Below, piece by piece: positions 47,048 to 57,349 of a stretch of 64,000 nt of DNA. The notes under the pieces were generated by a model. It ran no database searches. It had not been told where the DNA came from and was given only the letters and a program-made list of their open reading frames with translations. Within the stretch, counting starts at the first letter, position 1, and every line of letters begins with the position of its first letter. The translations under genes and the position numbers were made by a program. Location of the stretch: positions 56,257,201-56,321,200 of the forward strand of contig OZ038422.1 of assembly GCA_964036155.1 (NCBI GenBank), read 5' to 3'. The DNA is from Diploscapter coronatus (Eukaryota; Nematoda; Chromadorea; Rhabditida; Rhabditidae).

Positions 47048-48292
47048 TTATGTTAATTTTCCGACTTCTCGCCATTCATTCGTTTGTGGATCGTACTCCT
47101 CGATTGAATTGCAAAAATTTTTCATATAATATTCTTGAAATCTAAGTTAACAAATACTTCGTATAAAGATACGCAAAATCTCAGCTCACCCTCCAATTGC
47201 ATACAATTTCCCGTTAGCGACAATGAGCAAATGATGACATCTAGTATAATTCATATGAGCGATTCGAGAAATTCGACTGTCAACTGGAGCTGAGGGGTCG
47301 AAACACAGACAAGATTTTGATATTCCATATCTAAATATATAATGATATTTTATTTAACATACAAAATTAACATCTTCCATCCTCCAGTTATGTAAATTCT
47401 TCCATTTAGCGATGCAACTCCAAAAGAACTTTGTCCTTTTCGAATATTTCCGACTTCAGTCCATTCCCGTTCATCGTCTGATAATCGATATATTTTTTTA
47501 GTCCATCGATTAATAACTGAATATCCATAATTACAATAATGAATATGCTATAATGCGACCGTATAAAATTCCATCGCATGTTATTGCTTGAAGACAAAAC
47601 ATGGAAGTAGGAAATGATGGTCCTATTTGCCATTTTCCATCTGTTAAAACCTGAATAAGTCATTTCATGGACTTTCATTCGATCTTCTTACATCAACTCG
47701 ATTTGTATCTTCCTTTTCTCCAGGTTCCCATCCACCCAAATAATACAATTTGCCTTTGAAATAAGCCACAGATGCAGCCCTACGCCATTCAGGAGGGTCT
47801 GGACCTGTAAAATTCTTTGGATCGACCATTCATGAATTTATTGCACAGACCTCTTGAAATTTGTCGAGTATTTAGATCGAAAATTTCAAACGATTTTTTA
47901 TCAGGACTAATTGCAAGAATCTAAATTTACAAAATTGACAAGACAAATAAAATAGTTTACTTTATCCTTTGTAGTTGCTACTTCACATAATTCTAAATAA
48001 TTAGTAAATCTCGCAATCTGCTTAACAGAATTAGTATGCGAATCAAACAGACAAACTCTTCCTTCCCGAATTTTGTCGTCTTTATCAGGCACTAAATTTT
48101 CAAATTAATTTTCGCTCATACGAGAAACATTTTCCTACGATAGAATAAAATTTCCCTCTCGAGCGCTGTTGGCAGATATTTCTTGATTATTCGCATCATT
48201 CGATTGCTAGTCCGGGCCAATTGTTTCAGCTCTTTGGATTCGGGATATTCGCAGATCAACAGTATAATTTCGACTGGTAGCTTGGCTAGCAT
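47048..48292 (-). CDS. F-box / kelch-repeat protein
   Basis: Eight exons on the minus strand in the loop between the two inverted arms. The N-terminus is F-box-like (MLAKLPVEIILLICEYPESK, LKQLARTSNRMMRII). Kelch-type beta-propeller blades follow: YYLGGWEPG, WQIGPSFPTSMFCLQAITC, EREWTEVGNIRKGQSSFGVA with GRIYITGGW, MNYTRCHHLLIVANGKLYAIGG, and YDPQTNEWREVGKLT at the end. F-box/kelch proteins are usually substrate receptors of SCF ubiquitin ligases, and F-box genes are hugely expanded in nematodes. About 300 residues with about five blades, so the propeller may be incomplete or the first blades diverged. All junctions chosen are GT-AG and in frame. The unusually short protein before the kelch part leaves room for a missed exon. 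Confidence 0.75.
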
Positions 48293-49559
48293 CTTTGTTA
48301 AGAGATCTAAACAATCACTATAGTATTATTTCAAAATGGAAATAGTAAAAGAGTATTGATTGAATGAGAAAGTCTGCAATTAATGATTTAGAAGTGGATG
48401 TAATCCTATTTAAATGACATATCAAATTGAGATTCGGAATATACAGATTGAAGCTAAAAATAAGTGAGGAAGAAAAGGAAAATGACTGGAAGATGAGAAT
48501 TGAGAACTGAATGAGAAGAATAAAGAATTTGACAAGTGGATCTTTGGGTCACTTGCTCGGTATTTTCTGTACCTTTTCATGCACTATTTCTCTCTCCATT
48601 GATTATGCAGGTGATTTTTGGAGGTGTGTCGTGACCACTTTCAAAAAAGCCTTTGGGTTAAAATTACCTTCACATTTATGATCATAGTCTATCTAGCAAG
48701 TGTGAATGAAGTAGAATTGAACGGGATCTAGATTGGAGGAAAGATTAAAATTCTGAACTTCATTAAAGCTCATCAATAAAATCTGATTTGAAAGATCTCC
48801 TTTTTTAGTTTTTTTTTTTTAAAGTGTCTGTGTGTTCAAGCTTATTTCTAACCACCTGTCTATCGTACCTCCATGTATGATATATCATTCGATAGGTCTC
48901 AGTTGCATTTCGTGCGAAGTAACTTTTCCGATGACTTTTGACCTAATTTTTTTTTGGGTACTTAGGGCCAAAAACTATAATATGCTAATTTTTACATAAA
49001 AATTTGCAAATCGTTTGAGAGATCATTACTAGCAATATTCACTACTACGCTGGTGAGCTCTCGCCTCTTTACTAGCTTATCTAAACGAATAAATGTGAAG
49101 TGATGATATTCGAGAGCTCATTACTGCTCCCACTGCAATGAAGTGTGATCTAATATTGTGGGTTTAGAAAACTCCCTGGAAATGGGAATGAAAAGGAGCT
49201 GATGCTGAGTATGGAGAAAAATGAAATATGCGATTGCCTTTTGATACTAAACTTGCATATTAGAAAGGCTTTAAAATACATAAAGAAGCAGCATTGGGAA
49301 TGAATAGGCCATAATCACTCGGGCTAGGCTGGAATTGAGCTGTTTTCTATAATTGTTCTGCTTTCTGTTACTGTTTTGTACTCTGTAATTGTACTTGTAC
49401 TGCTTTGTAATCTATTTCTGCTCTGTTCTGCATTAGCCGGCTGCCGAAGGCGGCCGGTCTTCACTGGTTATGTCACTAATTGGGCAATTTCGAGCAAAAT
49501 TTTCTTATATAAATATTCAAAGGTAGAGAGCGCAAACTCTGCCTTCCCTCCGCAAAACG
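48293..49559. other. Loop region between F-box/kelch gene and right arm
   Basis: No gene is supported. There is a short inverted motif TGAGCTCTCG/CGAGAGCTCA (49051 and 49111) and a C/T/G-biased stretch at 49350-49430 that stays open by composition. R1 sequence begins near 49490. Confidence 0.5.
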
Positions 49560-49770
49560 CCGCAGTGCTAAAAATGGTAATTTCAGGGACCCCAAAATAG
49601 GAAGCAACTCATGCTCAAACTGCAAAGCATAAAAAGGGTCAATCTAGATCGATGATAAATCCCATTAAATTAATCTGTATCAAAAACCAGCTCACTATTT
49701 TTATATCCGCGGGGTTTTGTGTTACAAAAACATGTTCATTTCAAGGTTCAGTTTCCTATATTTTCTAGGT
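49490..49770 (-). repeat. Dispersed repeat R1 at inner end of right arm
   Basis: TCTAGATCGATGATAAATCC near 49642 and the GCAAACTCTGCCTTCCCTCC block near 49530 match the HIRA-intron copy. It lies in opposite orientation to the left-arm copy, as expected from the inversion, but extends further inward here. Confidence 0.55.
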
Positions 49771-52222
49771 TTTGTTTTTTTTTTTTACTTTTTTGATTTC
49801 GCCAAAATCTTAGTTATACCCCTGCGGACAATTTAACAGCAAATTTAATCATGTTAGGCTGCGATTTGGGGATCCGTTTGCGTTCTCTAGGCATATATTT
49901 ACACCAAATCTACTAATTTTAGGGTTCTTCTCTCTTCAAAATATTTTTCTAATCTAACAATTCGTAAAATTCTGTCGACAAATTCTAAAACTAGATTGAT
50001 ACAAGAATGTATTTGCAAGGTTTTTTTCTGTAATGGTGATTAATTTCTAGAAGACAGACTCAGAAAATTTTATCTCGCATATAATTGAATTGAAATGGAA
50101 GCACAATCCAGCAGTATTTTACTCGGCATTTATGATCTTAGAAATTCAAAGTCTATTGTTCGAATTAATGTTATTGCTTTCGTGATTGATCAAATTGTAA
50201 GAATTTTTCTTTTATTTTGTGAATTAATTAATTTTTCATATCTGTTTATGAAAGAATTACTTTCTTTACATTATGAGAAAACGCTAGAAAAACATGATTT
50301 TTATGATGCACGCACTTTTGTCATATGAGAAACAAATGTTGAATTTCAATTAACTCTATTATAAAATATGATCCTGTATAAGTATAGCAAAGTTTATAAT
50401 AACATTTCCAAAGATAATGGTCATCTTATGATTTTAGCGATACTGCACCAGTCTTGTAGAAATAATGTCGTTTAATTTTCCTTCGTTTCATATATTTTTT
50501 AGGGGTTTTTAGTATCTAAACAGAACGTGCATTTCTATAAATTATAAATGTAGTGTATGAATTAAAACCTTAGAGAAATGTTATTGTTTTCGATTCATTG
50601 TGCAATTTGTTCGTTGCTAAGTTCACTTATAGTCAATTATCGCATTTATCTATAACCTATCCGTTGCATTTGGTTAAATTATATTAATTTTTAAACCAAT
50701 ATTTAACTGACTCAGATACTTTAGTGTATTATTTTCAACTTGTGGAAATTAGTTATTGCATAGATGGTATTTCACAATTTACTGAATCTAACGGATGCTT
50801 ATGAGCATGGGTATATCGACAATGTAAAAATTTCACTAACGATCGAACTATGCTTGTATTTACCTGCGTAAGTATAAGAATAATTCTTTTGTTTTATAAA
50901 AAATATCATTATAATTTCAGATTCTCAATAACCGTGCTATTTCAATATGCAATGTTCACTCTTCCACCATTCCATCGAAATTTGAATAGGATCATCGAAT
51001 TTCTAACTTATGACTACTGGCTATACGTTTCTTCGAGAGTTTTGAGAATTTATCTAATTTTTAAGACTCATCACTATGATAGATGTAAGTAGTCAAACAT
51101 GATTTTCAGATAAACAACCAAATTTAGATTGGACAAGTAATCTTTATGAACTAACAGATTTCTGCCAAGTTTATTCACTATCAATAAGTAGGCAAATTAG
51201 TGCATGAATAACGATTCAATTATAAAACTCAGTGTTTTGCTTTCTGCCTTGTTGTTTTCTAGAACGTGCTTGTGCGACCTATTTCTTGAAAGATTATGAA
51301 TATAAAAAACGAAGTTACATTTATTATATTTTGATGGTCTGCCAAAATTCATTGGCCGTATTTTCTACATTCACTTACAAACACGGTAAGCTGTAAATTG
51401 CAGTAGATTTATAATTTTTATTTAGCCTCGACGTCTCGAGTTCACTTATACATTGCCTTTGTGATTACTATTTTATCAATAATCGTATGGATAATTGTTT
51501 TCAATTTGTCAGTTCTTAATTTTAGGGACATTTTATCTTAATGCGAATCAATATGCATTATTTTCGCAAAAGCTTTTCGAGTTCTACGAAAACAAAAAAG
51601 TACATTTTGTCGGAAAGGTATCAAATTGCGGAAAATATTAGAACGCAACAGGTACGAACGGTTATTCATTTTTTAAATTCGATTAGGATTTGCGTGAGTA
51701 AACGACACGCTAAACCATATCCAAAACAATTAGAAATGAGAAACAAAGTTAAAGAAAGGATAATTTAGTTATTTATTAATACGATCCTCAGCTCTGGATT
51801 CTTCAATTTCTCTGCAGGAGTTTGTTTGTTTCTGCCAACTTTTGAATCGTTGGATGAGAAGTATAAAAATATAGCTCGTATGGCGTTGCAATTCTCTAAT
51901 ATTATGTAAGTTCAAACAATATTGAATCAGATAATCTAGCGTTATATTGTAGGTACAGCGTTACATTTCCTTATGTTTTCTACTTGCACACTGATTATTG
52001 GATTAGTACACTTCGTAAAGTAGGTTGTTTGATTTAAAAATAAAATAATTTTAAATTTAGAAAATAAAATGTAGAAAAAGAGTTGCTGCTTCTGAAGTTG
52101 CGCCAGATCAAATTCGATCGACTTTAGGCGACAAAATGTGCATCTCAAAAGGTAATGAAACGAAGATGTATTTCGATTACTTCTCCAAATCGTGGAAATA
52201 GAACTATGATCTCTAAATATCG
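49560..52222. repeat. Right arm of a large inverted duplication
   Basis: Reverse complement of 43236-46320. It is about 0.4 kb shorter, the differences being mainly small deletions in introns. It contains the second Sre-like gene, on the plus strand. Corresponding exons differ by scattered substitutions. Confidence 0.9.
50095..52037 (+). CDS. Sre-like serpentine chemoreceptor, right copy
   Basis: Counterpart of the left-arm gene on the plus strand. Exons read MEAQSSSILLGIYDLRNS (50095), MVFHNLLNLTDAYEHGYIDN (50764), FSITVLFQYAMFTLPPFH (50921), ERACATYFLKDYEYKKRS (51262), LYIAFVITILSII then GHFILMRINMHYF across a 41-nt intron (near 51487-51527), LSERYQIAENIRTQQ (51606), VCLFLPTFESL-like (about 51820), and TFPYVFYLHTDYW with the stop at 52035. 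Diagnostic Sre motifs are kept. The stretch after the last shared part of exon 1 is frameshifted against the left copy (ARTFVI stop instead of ARTLSYEKQ). I place that past the splice donor at GTAAGA, so both copies may be functional. Confidence 0.7.
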
Positions 52223-52513
52223 CCACGAAAATGTCAAAAATATTTTCCAAAAATAAATAAATAGCAAAAATGAAGTATTTCCCCTCAACTGTTATATTTC
52301 GAAAAGATCTTTCGAATTCGCTTGATTTTCGAAAAGTTAGGAATTTTTGCCATTGTCCGGACCCCCTTTGACTCTGATTGAGTTTATTCGTGGAACGTCT
52401 CTTAAATATTATTCATCTGAATTGGAAAAAAATCTGACTGTGTTAGCATTCCAACACTTTGACACCAAAATTTATTAACAAGCCCCCAAATAATAACAAT
52501 AAAATGAATGAGT

Positions 52514-55500
52514 TCAACGTTTTCCATAGCCGCTCCATCCATCGGAGCTGGCCTTGCCCGGAGTCTCGTTCTCTCTCGTGTCCAATTCTGTGACGGATGG
52601 GGCCACGATATCTTGAATTCCGCAACTTGAAGGGCAATGGCCGCCACTTTCACCCTACAAATTTCCATGATCAATTATTTCCTAGTTTAAAATTTTAAAA
52701 ATTAGCCTACAGCGTCACCGGGAGGTCCAACGCTTCCACTAAATATCATTTATTAATGGTACATGTGTTAGCGTTTAACTTTTTTCAACTATCCAAAATT
52801 TTATATTTTATATTTCTGATTAAATACAACACTAAAACAGAAATAATGCATAAGATTACCTTTGTCCAGGACCTCCTCGAGGACCTGAAATTAAAATTCT
52901 TATTTCGAGTATTTCTTTTTAAGAAAACTTACCAGGTGGACCTGAATGACCGCAGTTCATTTATCCATCATAAGAAGCTATTTTTCGGAATAAATTAATG
53001 AAACAGATTTCTCATGCATTTATCTTCCGTAATAGCTAAATATGATGATAAATCATCGATAACCTGGCGGTCCTTGCTCTCCTTGAGGCTGAAATGAACG
53101 TTTTTATCATTGGTTAAATCAATAAGTTATGCTTCAGAACTGATATGAAATTTATGGTTTAAAATTTAATCAATTTAATATTTAATAGTTATAATTTTCT
53201 TTTTTTATTTAAATTAAATTCATTGACTTATACAATTGTCTAAACTTACACCAGGTGGTCCATTATTCATAGAAGGCAGTCCGTTTGCTCCTGATATTTT
53301 ATAGCTTGTTATTATGAAACTTAGAGAGAAAAACCTGGCGGTCCCTAAAATTGCTTCTTTCATAATATGTATCGATAAGATCATTCTGCAATCATAAAGC
53401 TTACCTTCGGTCCTCTGGGTCCTAAAACAGTATTTATTATAATTATAAACATCAAACTTTAAATTTACCTGGTGGTCCTAAATTTGCTCTGTTGTCAATT
53501 TATCATCACAATATCAAATGTTGAAAATGAAAATGTGATAATTATGAGAAAAAATATCGTATTTTCATTTTCATTTGCCAATTATGATGATAAGTTGTTT
53601 CGCAACCTGGTGGTCTAAATTTGGATTTTTTAATCTAAAAGTTGCACGTTTCGAAAAATTTTACCCCTTGATTCCTGTGCCGCCGATCGAGTCATCTCCA
53701 GGCGGTCCTTTTATCTGATAAAGTTGGGATTTATGCGCAAGAATAGTTTAATTTTTCTCACTCCAGCTTCTCCAGGAGGCTAAATATTGATTTTAAGTAG
53801 GTTGAAGAAGAAACAAATCTAGTCTTACGCCTTGAGGTCCTTGTAAACCTGGGTCTGAAAAATATAAATTAGTAGATATGATTGATAAAAGGTATACCTC
53901 CAACTCGTCCTGGTCTGCAATCAGGATGAAATTAGTTTAGAGGATGAAAAACGATAATTAGAAATATGGACTGAAAGCTCTTTTTCTTGAAATTCATACC
54001 TTCCTGGTCTTCCTAAACACAATTGATTCATTACTTCATTATAAACCTAATTATTCTTTCGAAACCTGGCAATCCTACTCGCCCTGGTTCACCCTTAATT
54101 TAAATGATTATTAGAATTATTTCATGAAAGAAATCTACCGGAACGCCTGCCCTTCCAGTTTCGCCAACGGGACTAAAAATAAAATGATCGTCGTAATCAG
54201 AAACGATAGAAGTAACCCTCTATTTCCAGGAGGACCTGAATTAATACTTGATTAGAGATTTAAATTTGTGATATTATCTACCAGCAGGACAAAGAACACA
54301 AGGGAATGAAGGCTCGGGGTCCAGGGGAACGTCCAATCCGTCAAGACCAGGCTTAAGATTTTTTTTTTAAATCATAACTAATAAGAAAATCGCATACCTT
54401 GCCAGGTCTCCCTGTTGAATTTTATTCATCGTCAATTTATATTCAAGATAACACTAATTCTCAGTTAAAATTTATATAAATTTTATACATTATAACCCCA
54501 GAAATAGCGTTAACTCAGGAATAAAATCAGCAATGAATAAGTGTACCTGGCAGACCATCTAAAATTGATATATTAATGTATTAGTCAATTTTATTGTCTA
54601 TCAATAAATTCCTGAGAAACGTGAACAGTGATTATTTTTCAAGTAATTCGATCTGAATCATTTTTGATTTACGTACCCGATCCAGGCTCTCCTCTGCTTC
54701 CTTAGTTAGTTATATTCAGAATCTCTTATTTATTTGTTTCGAATTAGCACAACGTTAAAACGATATATCTGCATATCTTATACCAGTCGATATCTATCAG
54801 TTGCCAACGATAGTGAAAAAAGTCAGTCAGCGCCAGTGTGTTTTCGGATCGATAGTTATTTTTGAAGAGAAAAATTAACCGGCACCCAGTAGGTACTGAC
54901 TAGTTGTAACTTTGAATTGCTGGTCGACGCCGACAGAATACCAATTGGTTTCCCCCAAAAATAACTATTGATCGTGGAACGCACTGGCACTGAATGAATG
55001 GTTTCTTCACTATATTCGTTAACCGAGTTGTACCGACTGGTATTAAATATATCCAGCGTATATTGTTTTCTGTGTGAGATAATTCGTATAATTGATAAGA
55101 GATTTTGAATATTTTACCCGGTGGACCCCTGAAAGTGAGTGTGAATTAATCTCTTCATCGTATTTCGTGAAATACAGTGGACCAGGCGGGCAATGTAATT
55201 TTACACAGCTAGTGCATTGCTGTGAGTCCCCAGTTGCAGACGCATCGTAGCCTCCGTACTGACGCTTGGCTCTGCCATCACTTTGCACCAAGACTATGTC
55301 CTGCCAGATGTTGCGAGCAGTAAACTAAAACTATCGCATTTTTATATTACTGTATCATATAATCATTTTGTTATATATTATTTTTCATATCCGACGGTTT
55401 CAAATGGGTATGGTCGAAAGTGAGTATGTTCGGATATGTGACTCTCCAATATTTTCGTGTACAAGTTTACAGGGTGGACCACAATTATAGCCCCAAATCG

Positions 55501-56348
55501 TTGATGTCTTAACAATTATAACCGAATAATACAGATTGATGTGCCAAGAAATTTCTTTTCGATCGTCTATTTAAGGCGAATTCAAAATAGTTGTTATTTT
55601 TCAATGAAATTCATTTTAACGCAAGTAGTGTATTTTGGATGTTGTCACGAATATTTGCAAAAAGTTGATGACCGAGCTGATTTATTATTTTTTCGCGAGA
55701 TTTTTTATGTCTATAATTCGATGATAATAATAGCCATTATTCGATGATTCGGCGTTTTTTCTTCTGGATATCAATTGGTAAAATTCAGAAAATTTAGGCA
55801 TTATTAAAGACGATCATCGCAAAACACCAACTCGAACTATTGCTTTACTACTTTGATACCCCTGAAAGGCCCATGATGAATTTTGCAAAATTTTCTCTTG
55901 TAACTATTATGGTATAGACTAAAATCGAACAATTTCACAAAAAATCTCAAAAATATTCGACAAAAGCGCTTATACGCCAGTTTGATAGGCGGAACTATAA
56001 TTATGGTCACCTTGTAGATAAATGATAAAGCTATGTCGTATTGAATTTATAAGCCCTAAAATAACCTAACTAACAATTTAACCAAAGTCTATAGTCAGAG
56101 AAATCTATGTCTGATTTCATAATAACGTGGATTTTTTTCCAAATTTTGAAAACATGTTAATGGTAAAATTTTGACTTATTGTGCAATTTGGACCAACCCA
56201 CCTTGAATGCATCCATCCTGGCCTGAATCGATGCCTGTGCCGCATTGAGTCGAGAATATTCGTATGGAATGTAAATCGCGACTGCAGAAATGCAGACGAG
56301 CGAGATAACACTCGAGGCCAGCTGGGCATAGCCGCGAGTCTCGCTCAT
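52514..56348 (-). CDS. Cuticle collagen encoded by about 25 exons, many of them micro-exons
   Basis: A nematode cuticle collagen. Exon 1 (56348-56202) carries the Col_cuticle_N domain (MSETRGYAQLASSVISLVCI). Exon 2 (55324-55176) has the subtilisin-type processing site RAKRQ, then a Cys pair (CTSCVKLHC) and the first Gly-X-Y. The triple-helical part is split over tiny exons. My exon lengths in order are 147, 149, 11, 24, 12, 14, 70, 19, 34, 28, 13, 17, 26, 18, 50, 8, 9, 17, 10, 41, 25, 9, 25, 28 and 141 nt. They sum to 945 nt, 314 codons plus stop, the usual size for this family. All phases fit and Gly-X-Y continues except at the expected Cys interruption (FPCVLCPAG). The C-terminus HCPSSCGIQDIVAPSV is canonical. 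Introns 1 and 3 carry transposable elements. Confidence 0.88.
53607..53614 (-). other. 8-nt micro-exon of the collagen gene
   Basis: TTTAG|ACCACCAG|GTTGCG on the minus strand. With the two leftover bases GG from the previous exon it encodes Gly-Pro-Pro and the first base of the next Gly. Similar 9-nt exons are at 53469-53477 and 52933-52941, a 10-nt exon at 53335-53344 and an 11-nt exon at 55118-55128. Confidence 0.75.
54783..55040. mobile_element. Foldback MITE with about 85-bp inverted arms and TA duplication
   Basis: 258 bp in a collagen intron. The left arm begins CCAGTCGATATCTATCAG and runs through CGATAGTTATTTTTG. The right arm is its reverse complement, ending CGAGTTGTACCGACTGG. The element is flanked by TA on both sides (54781-54782 and 55041-55042). 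Arms match at most positions over about 85 bp. TA duplication suggests Tc1/mariner-type mobilisation. Confidence 0.7.
55470..56014. mobile_element. Mariner-like non-autonomous element in collagen intron 1
   Basis: 545 bp. Starts CAGGGTGGACCACAATTATAG and ends with the reverse complement of CAAGGTGACCATAATTATAG, flanked by TA dinucleotides (55468-55469 and 56015-56016). CAGGGTG termini at TA are typical of Tc1/mariner elements. The internal open frame of 68 codons shows no transposase motif, so it is an internally deleted or non-autonomous copy. Confidence 0.7.
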
Positions 56349-57349
56349 TGTTCACTTTCTGAATTGCACAAATTCAGTTTATTGGAGATGGGTTGGGACA
56401 AAGAGACCTGATCAGTCAGTCAGTCAGTCAGCAGCAGGATGAATGCAGGACAATGAAATGGAAAGGAGATAAAGAATTGGGACACGCAACTGAACTGATA
56501 AGGAAGATAGTCGAAATTAGGGCAAAGAAAGAAAAAGATGGAGAATGTAGAATGGGACAACGCGAAATGGATCAGTTAAATGTAATCTACTTTTCCGATA
56601 CCCTTAATAATAGTTTGATTAATTGTTCATAAATTCGAACATGCAAAATACATTTGATATACGAATTTTAGAATCAAATGATATGCTATTTATTCAACTG
56701 GAGTTATTTTGGATGCAACAATGCGCAATAATTTATTAATTTAAAACCGTATTTATGCTATCAAATTTTTGAACATAATTTATTCTCCCGGAAACATATT
56801 TCTACACACTACACTGTATGCAGAAATTTATCATATCGAAAAATTGAACTATTGCATTAAAAATTATAAATTCCATAATATTTTTCCTGAAATTTTTGAT
56901 AAAGTTTACTGGAGAAAGTGATCATTTAAATTAAAAAAAAATATAGCCTTTATTATTAGGATGAGTCAAATATTTTTAATATTAGCAATGTAGCTAGCTT
57001 ATGACCGGAAAAAAGCTCAACGGCAATTAGCACAGAATACTCAACTGATAACGGTTTTATTGTTTTATTAAACAGCCACATAAGTTTTTAACCCTTTTGA
57101 AAAAAAAACTATTGATTTTTTTTAAATTTAGTATTTATTCAATCAAAGAATTCTACTTTGATCAAGAATTGCTGGAATTATGGCGTGAATCTGTCAGCTC
57201 ATCGACGTCATGGAGACTCAATCGAATTATGACAAACAAGGAGATGGACCACTTTACACGTAATTATTTCAATTATGCTTGCATTAGCGCCCTGTCGTGA
57301 TGGTTCATTATGTACTTAGCAATTATAACGCTGCACTCAGATATTCAGA
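56349..57349. other. Upstream region of the collagen gene and 5' side of the kinase-like gene
   Basis: A divergent interval. GTCAGTCAGTCAGTCAGC at about 56413 is a short tandem tract. An open stretch at 57130-57260 (EFYFDQELLELWRE) may be a first exon of the kinase-like gene, but I could not join it in phase to the next exon. Confidence 0.4.

Noticed and set aside
55541..55747. 68-codon open frame inside the mariner-like element
   Set aside because: No DD(E/D) transposase motif or helix-turn-helix seen, and too short. Treated as chance within a non-autonomous element.
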